Source: Geopsychrobacter sp.
GTDB taxonomy: Bacteria; Desulfobacterota; Desulfuromonadia; Desulfuromonadales; Geopsychrobacteraceae
Assembly (NCBI GenBank): GCA_030620915.1
Contig: JAUXIR010000030.1
Location: 1-10,006, forward strand
DNA length: 10,006 nt
Reading direction: 5' to 3'
Below the pieces are notes generated by a model. That model was not told where the DNA came from. It did no database searches and saw only the letters and a program-made list of their open reading frames with translations. Shown one piece after another: positions 1-6,252 of the stretch. The translations under genes were made by a program, and so were the position numbers. The stretch's first letter is position 1; each line of letters starts with the position of its first letter.

Positions 1-833
1 AGCGGATAGTTCTGCTCGCTGACCCTCATCATCTGTTCAACCATCAGCGGTTCGGTTTCACTGCTCAGATGGGTCGGGGTCATCAATTCGGGATAACCGC
101 GCAGATCGCCTTCCCGTTCATGATCGAGCAACAAATTGTTGAAACAGCTGGTAAGAACCAAGGCATGGTCGCGATGCTTGTTCAGGAAAACTGAAAAGGC
201 CTCCTCGCGGATCCCGGCATCGGGGTGATAAAGATAGACGAGCAGCTCTTCGCCGCTCAGCTCGGAGGGGGATTCTTCGCCGGGACGAATGAAGCAAAAG
301 CTGAAGCTGCTCGTCAGCTCATCAAACAACTGGACAAACCCCTCCTTGCCCGCGAGGTCCTTGCGGGCGAGCGCCTGCTCGACTTCTTCACTGAGGCTGT
401 AGGGTGCGCCCTTGCGTAGCTGCTGCAGGTAGTGGCTCCAGGGGCTGAGTGCCGCCTCTGCCACAAGCAGATTGAAACTTTGCTCTTCAATCTGCAGAAT
501 ATCCAGTTCGAAAAAAAGCAGCTTTTCATTGATCAGACTGAAACGTTCACGGATTCCGGCCAACAGCGCCTGATGACTGCTGGGCAGGCTGTCGGCGTAA
601 AAGAGCAATTCTGCATAAAAATATGGCTTCAGTCCGAGCTTTTGCAACTCTTCATAGGCGACCAGGGCCTGTGCGAGCTCAACGGCACCGGCGGTGACGA
701 TCTGCCCTCGCCAGTGCCCGGCAAAGGTTTCGGCCAGCAGATTGCACCTGTCGAGGTCTGCGTCTATCGCCGGATCATCGGCCGACCGATAAAGCAAACC
801 CAGGTCCCAGTTTGGACCGGTCTTATTTTTCAT
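1..833 (-). CDS. pepF: Oligoendopeptidase F, M3 family (N-terminal 277 residues, runs off left edge)
   Basis: A zinc metallopeptidase of the M3 (thimet/PepF) family that cleaves short peptides in the cytoplasm. Translation from ATG 833-831 is open to the window edge. It begins MKNKTGPNWDLGLLYRSADD, the usual W-D-L-x-x-L-Y opening of the M3 oligoendopeptidase F group, followed by D-P-A-I-x-A-D-L-D. Further family-like stretches are EKLLFFELDI (about residue 118), LSPWSHYLQQLRK (about 145), the lobe segment EGFVQLFDELTSSF (about 183), VYLYHPDAGIREEAF (about 220) and LRGYPELMTPTHLSSETEP (about 255). The HExxH zinc site of this family (~600 aa) would lie outside the window. There is no signal peptide. 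A GAAAGGGTG purine stretch about 9-12 bases upstream supports the ATG, although a GTG four codons earlier is in frame. The gene is divergent from the GAF gene. Family assignment is by recognition, not by search. Confidence 0.88.
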   Translation of the reverse strand, partial: MKNKTGPNWDLGLLYRSADDPAIDADLDRCNLLAETFAGHWRGQIVTAGAVELAQALVAYEELQKLGLKPYFYAELLFYADSLPSSHQALLAGIRERFSLINEKLLFFELDILQIEEQSFNLLVAEAALSPWSHYLQQLRKGAPYSLSEEVEQALARKDLAGKEGFVQLFDELTSSFSFCFIRPGEESPSELSGEELLVYLYHPDAGIREEAFSVFLNKHRDHALVLTSCFNNLLLDHEREGDLRGYPELMTPTHLSSETEPLMVEQMMRVSEQNYP

Positions 834-872
834 AACAGAGTTCACCCTTTCTCGGGTTATAATTTTAGGATT

Positions 873-901
873 ACTATGGACAGTCAAAAAAAAACTGTCA
901 A
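873..901 (-). promoter_or_regulatory. Probable sigma-70 promoter of pepF with inverted repeat around a T tract
   Basis: On the minus strand TTGACA (901-896) is a perfect -35 box, followed after 17 bases by CATAGT (878-873), a 4/6 match to the -10 box. Transcription would start about 866, leaving a leader of roughly 30 bases before the pepF ATG. The spacer holds a run of nine T, and the hexamers GACAGT (879-884) and ACTGTC (894-899) form an inverted repeat over the -35 and spacer. This could be an operator, but no regulator can be named. Confidence 0.45.
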
Positions 902-925
902 CCATTCCAGCCCTTTTGAGCGCAC

Positions 926-1095
926 CCTAGTGCCCTGTATTTCATAAAAGTTCGCAAGATTGCGCTGGGATTTGGCGTGCCAGCAAGGCGCGCTTTCAAT
1001 TGCATAGCGGTAGCCATACAGTTGTAAAGCTCAACGCAGCTGGAGCGTCAAATAACCAGCAAGGTGCGAAGGATTATGGGGTACAGGGTACGAGG
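926..1095. repeat. ~170-bp imperfect palindrome, MITE-like or large REP-like element
   Basis: The left arm (926-1010) matches the reverse complement of the right arm (1011-1095) along almost its whole length with small gaps. Shared blocks, outside to centre, left versus reverse-complemented right: CCTaGTgCCCTGTA / CCTcGTaCCCTGTA; CATAA; TTCGCA; TTGCgcTGG / TTGCTGG; ATTTGgCG / ATTTGaCG; CCAGC; and GCTTTCAATTG / GCTTTACAACTG. The two arms have equal length about the centre 1010/1011, with an apical loop near GGTA (1009-1012). Weaker pairing may extend to about 920 and 1101. There is no convincing ORF and no obvious target-site duplication. Most of the 312-base gap between the divergent pepF and GAF genes is this element; its transcript would fold into a long hairpin. 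A small structured RNA is an alternative reading. Confidence 0.7.
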
Positions 1096-1145
1096 TTATG
1101 CTATCAGACCCTGTGTCCTCAGCTGCTCAGAAAAGGAGTCTGCAG

Positions 1146-1625
1146 ATGGATATCAAAGAATTTTGTCGTAAACTCGATCACCTGCTCGGCAGCCGTGATC
1201 TCCATGCTGGAGGGCTTGACACGGCCGTTAAGGCGATTTGTCAGGGGCTGGCCATCGGCACAGGCGAGATTGCCATACTTCTGGCAGACGAAGATACCGG
1301 TGCTCTCCGTTTTCTCTGGCCACGTAGTCTGCAGACCTCAGGAACCCGTCCCATCTCCAGCAAGGAATCATTGGCGGCACGAACCTACCGGGATGAAAAA
1401 GGCACAGTCAATAACCGTTTTTCCGCCATCCGCCATGCCTCGGTCTTCGAGGCCTTGCCGCTTAAAGAGCAGGGTGGCAAGGCCCTGCCGATTCAGAAAA
1501 TCATCAGTGTTCCAATCCGTGAGCAGGAGAACTGTCTCGGTGTTTTACAGATATGCCGTAAAGCTGTCGATCTGACTGAGTCCGGCCCTGATTTTACCCC
1601 TGCCGAACTCCTCGGTGCCGGCTGA
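1146..1625 (+). CDS. Small stand-alone GAF-domain protein, probably frameshifted at the C-terminus
   Basis: A 159-residue cytoplasmic protein that is essentially one GAF domain, a fold that binds small molecules or dimerises in signalling proteins. Visible family segments are EIAILLADEDTGALRFLWP (about 41-59), SLAARTYRDEKGTVNNRF (75-92), RHASVFEALP (96-105) and PIQKIISVPIREQENCLGVL (115-134), then the FTPAEL signature (150-155). No kinase, cyclase or DNA-binding domain is attached. I start at ATG 1146 because AAGGAG lies seven bases upstream; an in-frame ATG at 1098 has no such site and falls next to the palindromic element. The normal C-terminal helix is missing from this frame (ends LLGAG), but the next frame at 1619-1654 encodes RLIARILARHL and a TAG. 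One missing base, for example a C in the CC at 1618-1619, would restore FTPAELLGA-RLIARILARHL. The ligand and partner are unknown. Confidence 0.75.
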   Translation: MDIKEFCRKLDHLLGSRDLHAGGLDTAVKAICQGLAIGTGEIAILLADEDTGALRFLWPRSLQTSGTRPISSKESLAARTYRDEKGTVNNRFSAIRHASVFEALPLKEQGGKALPIQKIISVPIREQENCLGVLQICRKAVDLTESGPDFTPAELLGAG

Positions 1626-1654
1626 TCGCAAGGATTCTGGCTCGCCACCTTTAG
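1619..1654 (+). pseudogene. Out-of-frame C-terminal helix of the GAF gene
   Basis: Read in the frame starting CGG at 1619, this stretch gives RLIARILARHL and stops at TAG 1652-1654. Small GAF proteins of this type commonly end in a helix of the form A-x-x-L-A-R-H-L after FTPA(D/E)L, and the distance from FTPAEL is exactly right if one base is added near 1618. The upstream frame instead ends at TGA 1623-1625. It is either a sequencing or assembly error in a short C run or a genuine frameshift that removes the last helix. Confidence 0.6.
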
Positions 1655-1700
1655 TGACGCCTCAACTGAAAAATTGAGCATAGAAGACGAGTCAATCAAC

Positions 1701-1737
1701 CTTCGCCCCGCTCAACTCGAAGCTGCGCGGGGCGAAG
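1701..1737. terminator. 11-bp perfect inverted repeat between GAF and sel1 genes
   Basis: CTTCGCCCCGC (1701-1711) pairs perfectly with GCGGGGCGAAG (1727-1737) around a 15-base loop. Its position after the GAF gene and its GC-rich stem suggest a transcription terminator, but no T run follows on either strand. A factor-assisted terminator, an mRNA-stabilising hairpin or a protein-binding site fits equally well. The rest of the 1626-1832 gap has no gene. Confidence 0.4.
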
Positions 1738-1777
1738 TTCACACAGAAGCGTTGAATACATGCGGAATTGCTGGTAG

Positions 1778-1807
1778 TTTACATGGACTATTTACCACTT
1801 TAATTAT
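1778..1807 (+). promoter_or_regulatory. Weak candidate promoter for the Sel1-repeat gene
   Basis: TTTACA (1778-1783) and AATTAT (1802-1807) are spaced by 18 bases in an AT-rich patch just before the gene. An imperfect dyad, TGGTAGT (1772-1778) with ACTATTTACCA (1787-1797), overlaps the -35 side. The GGGGAGG ribosome site about eight bases before ATG 1833 is strong. The boxes match the consensus only in part, so this is a suggestion. Confidence 0.25.
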
Positions 1808-1832
1808 TGGATGTTGAGGGGAGGGTGTCGCA

Positions 1833-2933
1833 ATGAGTGGAATGGCCCAATCACATTACCGGCTAGGCATGAGCTACTATCATGGCAAAGGCGTAGAGCA
1901 GAGCTATACAGAGGCCCTTAAATGGTTTCGCCTGGCGGCTCAAGAAAGTTATTCGCGGGCATTTTTCATGCTCGGACGGATGGCTGATACCGGTAAAGGG
2001 GGCGAGCAGAACCCCGAAGAAGCCGCCAACTGGTATCGCCTGGCCGCAAAGGAGAAATACGCCCGCGCGCAAAATCAATTGGGCCAGGCCTACTTCAAGG
2101 GACGCGGGGTCGAAGCGAGCTTTGACGAGGCACTCCAATGGTTCCGACTGGCGGCCGCGCAGGAGTTTTCCGACGCCCAGTACAACCTCGGCTTGATGTA
2201 TGCCAAGGGCCATGGAGTACCTAAGGACTTTGCCGAAGCCAAACGCTGGTGGAGCAAGGCGGCGGAACAGGGCAATCCCAAGGTGCAGTTCACCCTCGGC
2301 CACATGTATCTGGTTGGCAAGGGGGTCAAGCGCAACTACGCCAAGGCGCGGCAATGGTTCAGACAGGCCGCCGATCAGGGCTTTCCGACGGCGCAATACC
2401 ACCTGGGCCTGATGCATGCGCGCGGGACCGGTGTGCTGCAGAATTTCAGCGAGGCCCGCAAGTGGCTCCTCAAGGCCGCCGAGCAGAACTATGTCGATGC
2501 ACAGTACAGCCTTGGCAGTATTCTGACGCGCGGCAATGACGAGATTCGTGATCCCGCCGAGGCGCTGCAATGGTATCTAAAAGCCGCAAATCGCAGCCAT
2601 CTACGCGCGATGGTTGCCGCCGGTCAGTTGTATGCCAAGGGCCTGGGCGTTGAGACCGACCTCAAGGAAGCGCACCGTTGGTGGCTAACTGCCGCCGATG
2701 CCGGCAACCCTGATGCACAATTCAACCTGGGGGTGATGTATATCAACGGCAAGGGTGTTACGCGCGACTATGATCAAGCGCGTAGCTGGTGGACCCGCGC
2801 CGCCGACCAGGGCCATACCAAGGCACAATACTGCCTCGGCATCATGTATTCGACCGGGACCGGGGTTGTGCAGGATGTTGATGAGGCGATGAAATGGAAA
2901 GAAGCCGCTGAACTCTGGGAGACTCTCGACTAG
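1833..2933 (+). CDS. Sel1-repeat (SLR) protein with ten tandem repeats
   Basis: A 366-residue solenoid of ten consecutive 36-residue Sel1-like repeats, running from about residue 5 to the end with almost nothing else. Each unit follows A-x-x-x-L-G-x-x-Y-x-x-G-x-G-V-x-x-(D/N)-x-x-x-A-x-x-W-x-x-x-A-A-(E/D)-x-G; examples are DAQYNLGLMYAKGHGV in repeat 4 and DAQFNLGVMYINGKGV in repeat 9. Repeat 2 has GG in place of GV, repeat 7 (starting near 219) is degenerate with GNDEIRD, and repeat 10 is shortened. Sel1 proteins are protein-protein scaffolds related to TPRs. There is no signal peptide, lipobox or membrane segment, so it is likely cytoplasmic. The start at ATG 1833 follows GGGGAGG by eight bases, with an in-frame TGA just upstream. 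The client proteins are unknown; neighbouring genes give no clear hint. Confidence 0.92.
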   Translation: MSGMAQSHYRLGMSYYHGKGVEQSYTEALKWFRLAAQESYSRAFFMLGRMADTGKGGEQNPEEAANWYRLAAKEKYARAQNQLGQAYFKGRGVEASFDEALQWFRLAAAQEFSDAQYNLGLMYAKGHGVPKDFAEAKRWWSKAAEQGNPKVQFTLGHMYLVGKGVKRNYAKARQWFRQAADQGFPTAQYHLGLMHARGTGVLQNFSEARKWLLKAAEQNYVDAQYSLGSILTRGNDEIRDPAEALQWYLKAANRSHLRAMVAAGQLYAKGLGVETDLKEAHRWWLTAADAGNPDAQFNLGVMYINGKGVTRDYDQARSWWTRAADQGHTKAQYCLGIMYSTGTGVVQDVDEAMKWKEAAELWETLD

Positions 2934-2955
2934 CCGTTCGCGGCGAGTCGAGAGT
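2922..2955 (+). terminator. Intrinsic-type terminator at the end of the Sel1-repeat gene
   Basis: ACTCTCGACT (2922-2931) pairs perfectly with AGTCGAGAGT (2946-2955). Inside, GCCG-TTCG-CGGC (2933-2944) adds four pairs and a TTCG loop after one A-G mismatch. A short TTTCGCTTC tail follows on the plus strand. The stem includes the sel1 stop codon (TAG 2931-2933). The U tract is poor, so efficiency is uncertain. Confidence 0.55.
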
Positions 2956-2967
2956 TTCGCTTCACAA

Positions 2968-2986
2968 AGGTCCCGTCAAAGGACCT
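2968..2986 (-). terminator. Small hairpin at the 3' end of rnd
   Basis: AGGTCC (2968-2973) and GGACCT (2981-2986) form a 6-bp stem with a 7-base loop around the rnd stop codon (TGA at 2978-2976). On the minus strand TTTGTG follows. It is a weak candidate terminator for the mqn-his-mutY-rnd operon. Confidence 0.3.
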
Positions 2987-3887
2987 GCAGCATTCCGGCA
3001 CCGAGCTCCATAAGCTGCCAGCGTTTCAGCACGCCCAGACTCCCCAGGGCCTGTTCCCCTTGCGGGTTGGCCCGCGCAACCTGCTCGAGGGTCGCGTTGT
3101 TGATCAGCACCCCCGGATCGAGCTCGAACCCGGCGGCGGCCTTCTGACGCCATTCCTTTAAGCGCATAAAGCGTTTCTCGGCCGCCGGATCTTTCTCACG
3201 CCGTTCGCCACGCGGGAAGAGCGGCAGGGCAGCCTCGTCGAGCGCGTTACCCCGTTCGACGGCCTGCATCAGCACCTTACCGTAACGATCCACCAAACGC
3301 GGTGAAAGTCCTTCAACCCCCCCCAGGCTGTGGATTCCGGTGAGCGGCTTGGTTGCCAGCTGCAGCAAGGTTTTATTGCCGAGCACCTTGAAATGGGGCA
3401 GATCACGTCGTTGTGCCTCTCGATCACGCCACCTCAGCAACTCTTCCAGTACCCCGAGTTGCCGCCGCGAAAGCTTTCCCGCACCCTTGAAGCGCAGACA
3501 GAGCGGACCCTCAAATACGGCGAAACGGGCCTTTTCCAGCAGTGAGCATTCTTCAGCCACCCAGTCGCGACGCCCCAGAGTCATCAGCTTCTCCTCCAGG
3601 ATTGCGACCAAGCGCTCCAGATATTCGGTATCTCCGGCGGCGTAGCGAATCATCTCACTGCTCAGCGGACGCTTGGTCCAGTCGGCCCGCTGATATTTCT
3701 TATCGAGCTCAAGACCATAATATTTACCGAGAACGTCAGCCAGGCCAAAACGTTCTTCCCCGATAAACTGGCAGGAGATCATCGTATCGAACAGACCGAC
3801 GATCTCGATGCTAAAATCCCGCGCCAGACAACGCACGTCATAATCGGCCGCATGAAAGATTTTGCGGATATTTGCGTCAGCCATCAC
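2976..3887 (-). CDS. RNase D C-terminal fragment (Exo II, Exo III, HRDC)
   Basis: Open from GTG 3887 or ATG 3884, just three or six bases after the premature stop. It could be made by termination-reinitiation, although no clear ribosome site precedes it. It holds FHAADYDVRCL (Exo II Asp), the Exo III segment RYAAGDTEYL (Tyr and Asp) and a C-terminal HRDC nucleic-acid-binding domain with RRDLPHFKVLGNKTLL. Without the Exo I Asp and Glu on the upstream fragment it lacks half the metal site. A gene finder would probably call it as an HRDC-containing protein. It is convergent with the Sel1-repeat gene. Confidence 0.65.
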   Translation of the reverse strand: MMADANIRKIFHAADYDVRCLARDFSIEIVGLFDTMISCQFIGEERFGLADVLGKYYGLELDKKYQRADWTKRPLSSEMIRYAAGDTEYLERLVAILEEKLMTLGRRDWVAEECSLLEKARFAVFEGPLCLRFKGAGKLSRRQLGVLEELLRWRDREAQRRDLPHFKVLGNKTLLQLATKPLTGIHSLGGVEGLSPRLVDRYGKVLMQAVERGNALDEAALPLFPRGERREKDPAAEKRFMRLKEWRQKAAAGFELDPGVLINNATLEQVARANPQGEQALGSLGVLKRWQLMELGAGMLQVL

Positions 3888-3890
3888 AGG

Positions 3891-3893
3891 TCA
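3891..3893 (-). other. In-frame UGA codon inside rnd
   Basis: The codons read CTC-TGA-CCT-GTG-ATG on the minus strand, with RNase D homology continuing in the same frame on both sides. UGA followed by C is known as a relatively leaky stop context. I see no convincing selenocysteine insertion hairpin just downstream; the best is a 4-bp CCGC/GCGG stem with a 12-base loop. Confidence 0.7.
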
Positions 3894-4094
3894 GAGCGAT
3901 GAAAGATCGGCGCCAGCGAGGGGATCGAGCAGGACCGTCTCGCCGCCGGCCGTCACCTGGAGCAGACAGACCTTCTCCTGGTAATGGTGCATCGAGTCGG
4001 CCTCAAGGTCGACGGCTATGACCTCAAATTGGCTCAGTTCAGCAGCGTAACGTTCGATCTCATCGGTCGTGGTCAATATCTGCGGCAAAGACAT
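3891..4094 (-). CDS. RNase D N-terminal fragment (Exo I motif)
   Basis: A 67-residue product from ATG 4094 to the premature TGA. It carries only the first exonuclease strand set, with Exo I D29-x-E31 in IAVDLEADS and the following beta strands VCLLQV and VLLDPLAG. It ends LSSL before the UGA. Alone it lacks two of the four metal-binding acidic residues, so it should not be catalytic. The start is fixed by overlap with the mutY stop. If the UGA is an artefact, this is simply the 5' end of rnd. Confidence 0.6.
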   Translation of the reverse strand: MSLPQILTTTDEIERYAAELSQFEVIAVDLEADSMHHYQEKVCLLQVTAGGETVLLDPLAGADLSSL

Positions 4095-5192
4095 TCAGGC
4101 TCCAATCAGTGGTAACAGTTTTTTGTGCGCCCCATGCAGGGGGAGCTGTTCAAGATCGTCGAGCGGCAACCAGTGTTCCGCCTCCTCGGCGACCCCGTCA
4201 CGGGGGTCAAGTTCGACCCGATAGAAATCGACCTTCAGCCGAAAATGGCTATATGCATGCCGGGCCTGGCCGAGCAAACGAATCGCGGAGATCGTTTTAA
4301 GCCCGGCATAGTATTGCCGAATGGCATCAAGCGGAGCCCCCTCACCGGCATCAAGGCCAGGGAACTCCCAGAGGCCACCCAGCAGACCGGTCGCCGGACG
4401 TCGCTGCACCAGACAGCGCTGCCGATCAACCAGTAGCAGCGCCAGCTGGCGGCGAAGGGGAACCTGTTTACCGGGCGCTTTGAGTGGCAACAGATCGACC
4501 AGTTTGCAACTACGAGCCAGACAGAGAGATTCAAGCGGACACTGCTCACAGCGCGGATTTTTGGGCGTACAGACCAGTGCGCCAAGATCCATGATCGCCT
4601 GGGTGTAATCGTGGACCCGATGTTGCGGAGTCAGCCACTCTGCCCAGAGCCAGAGTTTTTTGTCGGCGCTGCTTGAACGCGGCAGCTCCTGCAATGCGCA
4701 CAAGCGGCACAGAATTCGGCGCACATTGCCATCCAGGATCGGGGCACGAAGATCAAAGGCCAGAGCGCTGATCGCGCCGGCGGTTGAACGTCCGATCCCC
4801 GGCAGTTGCAGCAGCTCGTCGACCGAGCAGGGAAACTCCCCTCCCCGTTCCGCAACCAACTGGCGTGCCGTCGCATGCAGGTTGCGCGCGCGGGCATAGT
4901 AGCCCAGCCCCGCCCAGAGGTCGATCACCTCCTCGAGCGGCGCGGCAGCCAACGCTGAGAGCTTGGGAAACCGTTCGAGAAAACGGCGATAATAGCCGAC
5001 GACCGCCGCGACGGTGGTCTGTTGCAGCATGATCTCGGACAGCCAGATTCGGTATGGATCGCGGGTCTGCCGCCAGGGCAGTTCACGGCCGGCCAGAGCG
5101 TACCAGCCGAGAAGAGACTCCGCCACAGCCTCCGCTGCGAAAGGCAAAACCCGGTCGGAATTCTGTTTATCCTTTGAGCTTAAACCCTTCAC
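4095..5192 (-). CDS. mutY: A/G-specific adenine glycosylase MutY
   Basis: A base-excision repair glycosylase that removes adenine mispaired with 8-oxoguanine, preventing G:C to T:A transversions. In order: catalytic Glu53 in WLSEIMLQQTT, helix-hairpin-helix LPGIGRSTAGAIS (130-142), catalytic Asp154 in ILDGNVRRIL, the [4Fe-4S] ligands C208-x6-C215-x2-C218-x5-C224, and the C-terminal NUDIX-like 8-oxoG recognition domain (about 247-365) with GLLGGLWEFPGL and HAYSHFRL. The Glu-Asp spacing of 101 equals E. coli MutY (E37, D138). The start is uncertain: GTG 5192 lies six bases after the hisC stop with a G-rich site almost too close, and it gives about 16 more N-terminal residues than E. coli. TTG at 5147 is another possibility. 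The stop TGA abuts the rnd ATG, indicating co-transcription. Confidence 0.95.
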   Translation of the reverse strand: MKGLSSKDKQNSDRVLPFAAEAVAESLLGWYALAGRELPWRQTRDPYRIWLSEIMLQQTTVAAVVGYYRRFLERFPKLSALAAAPLEEVIDLWAGLGYYARARNLHATARQLVAERGGEFPCSVDELLQLPGIGRSTAGAISALAFDLRAPILDGNVRRILCRLCALQELPRSSSADKKLWLWAEWLTPQHRVHDYTQAIMDLGALVCTPKNPRCEQCPLESLCLARSCKLVDLLPLKAPGKQVPLRRQLALLLVDRQRCLVQRRPATGLLGGLWEFPGLDAGEGAPLDAIRQYYAGLKTISAIRLLGQARHAYSHFRLKVDFYRVELDPRDGVAEEAEHWLPLDDLEQLPLHGAHKKLLPLIGA

Positions 5193-5198
5193 CCGCCC

Positions 5199-6251
5199 CT
5201 AACCGATTTCGCTCATTGCGGCCAGGGTCTGTTCCATCTCTTCGCGGGTGCCGATGGAGATGCGCAGGCCGTGCTTGAGGAGCGGATCGGTGAAAAAACG
5301 CACCAGTATCTGACGCTCGAAAAGTTCCTGATAGACCCGTTCGGCATCGAGATCGGGCGGAGTGGCAAACACAAAATTGGTCTGCGAGGGGATCACACGA
5401 TAACCGATCTGGCGCAATTTGCTACTGAACCACTCCCGCGTCTTGCGAATTTTGAGCAGGTTTTCGATCAACCAATCCTGATCCGACAGTGCCGCCTCGG
5501 CCGCCACCAGTGCCAACCGGTCGATATGATAGTGATCGCGGATCTTGTCCAGCGCTGCAACCACCTCTGGCCGTGCAATCGCCAACCCCAAGCGCATCCC
5601 CGCCAATGAGTAGCTCTTGGAGAGGGTCCGGGTCACGATAAGGTTCTCACACTGACCGACCAGATCAAGCGCACTGGCATCGGCAAAATCGGCATAGGCC
5701 TCATCGACGACCAACACCCCATCACAGCGGCTGGCAATGTCGCGGATATAGTCATTGGTAAAGCGAAAACCGAGGGGCGCATTGGGGCTGGTCAGGAAAA
5801 AAAGCTTGCCCGTATAACGGTCCGGAAAATCAGCCAGGCGATAGTCATCATCCAGCCCGAAATGGACGATCCTTACCCCCTGAATATCAGCCAGGGCCGC
5901 GTAGTAGCTGTAGGAAGGATGAACATAGGCCAACTCCTCCCCCTCGCCGACAAAGGCCCGAATCAGATTATTGAGCAGTTCGTCCGAGCCATTGGCCATA
6001 ATGACCCATGCGGGGTCGACGCCATAGAGTTCGGCCGCTATCCTGCGCGCCTCCCGGCTGGCGGCATCGGGATACTTACGCAGATTGGCGCCATCCTTGC
6101 CTACTTCAGCCAGAATCGCCTTGGCGACCTGCGGTGAGGGGGGGTAGGGATTTTCATTGGTATTCAGCTTGATCCACTCGGCCTCGTTCTCCGGTTGAAA
6201 CCCGGGGACGTAGCCTTTCATCTCGGCGATGTTTTTGCGTAGCAGAGTCAT
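5199..6251 (-). CDS. hisC: Histidinol-phosphate aminotransferase HisC
   Basis: A PLP enzyme (fold type I, class II aminotransferase) that converts imidazole-acetol phosphate and glutamate to histidinol phosphate in histidine synthesis. It is 350 residues, the usual size. Motifs: [12 protein letters not shown] (29-40), KYPD (59-62), ANGSDELL (87-94), SPNAPLGF (155-162), VVDEAYADF (181-189), the Schiff-base Lys212 in [14 protein letters not shown], and the phosphate/carboxylate Arg330 in [14 protein letters not shown] replaces the commoner SPNNPTG but keeps the PLP-contacting Asn157. The ATG at 6251 follows the mqnC TGA by one base, with AGAGGA eight bases upstream. It is separated from other his genes here and embedded between menaquinone and repair genes, so a broader aromatic aminotransferase role cannot be excluded. 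Confidence 0.93.
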   Translation of the reverse strand: MTLLRKNIAEMKGYVPGFQPENEAEWIKLNTNENPYPPSPQVAKAILAEVGKDGANLRKYPDAASREARRIAAELYGVDPAWVIMANGSDELLNNLIRAFVGEGEELAYVHPSYSYYAALADIQGVRIVHFGLDDDYRLADFPDRYTGKLFFLTSPNAPLGFRFTNDYIRDIASRCDGVLVVDEAYADFADASALDLVGQCENLIVTRTLSKSYSLAGMRLGLAIARPEVVAALDKIRDHYHIDRLALVAAEAALSDQDWLIENLLKIRKTREWFSSKLRQIGYRVIPSQTNFVFATPPDLDAERVYQELFERQILVRFFTDPLLKHGLRISIGTREEMEQTLAAMSEIG

Positions 6252-6252
6252 A

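Larger units (their letters stand above)
2976..4094 (-). pseudogene. rnd: Ribonuclease D gene interrupted by one in-frame UGA
   Basis: RNase D is a 3'-5' exoribonuclease of the DEDD family that trims tRNA precursors and other small RNAs. Read through the UGA at 3893-3891 (codon 68), the frame gives 372 positions, the length of a normal RNase D. The DEDDy residues are all present: D29 and E31 (AVDLEAD), D86 (FHAADYD), and Y151 and D155 (YAAGD). An HRDC domain with LPHFKVLGNKTLLQLA covers about 205-285. By eye, against E. coli Rnd from memory, codon 68 corresponds to Lys67, between LLDP and the HAxxxD motif. The ATG at 4094 directly abuts the mutY stop (TGAATG), so the genes are translationally coupled. 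Only UGA suppression or readthrough would give active enzyme. A CGA-to-TGA change or a sequencing error is the simplest cause. Confidence 0.8.

Noticed and set aside
432..947. 171-residue plus-strand ORF opposite pepF
   Set aside because: The minus strand encodes a recognisable M3 peptidase over the same bases; the plus frame has no family features and runs through the pepF promoter.
965..1000. Sigma-54 promoter (TGGCACG on the minus strand inside the palindrome)
   Set aside because: The -12 TTGC element is absent at the required spacing.
1098..1145. Upstream ATG start for the GAF gene at 1098
   Set aside because: It gives 16 extra residues without GAF similarity and no Shine-Dalgarno, whereas ATG 1146 has AAGGAG at seven bases.
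1000..1575. 191-residue plus-strand ORF overlapping the palindrome and the GAF gene
   Set aside because: It is in another frame of the GAF gene, starts inside the palindromic element, has no ribosome site and no recognisable protein features.
3840..3893. Selenocysteine at the rnd UGA
   Set aside because: No stable stem-loop with a typical SECIS apex lies 15-40 bases downstream, and the aligned E. coli position is a lysine, not a catalytic cysteine.
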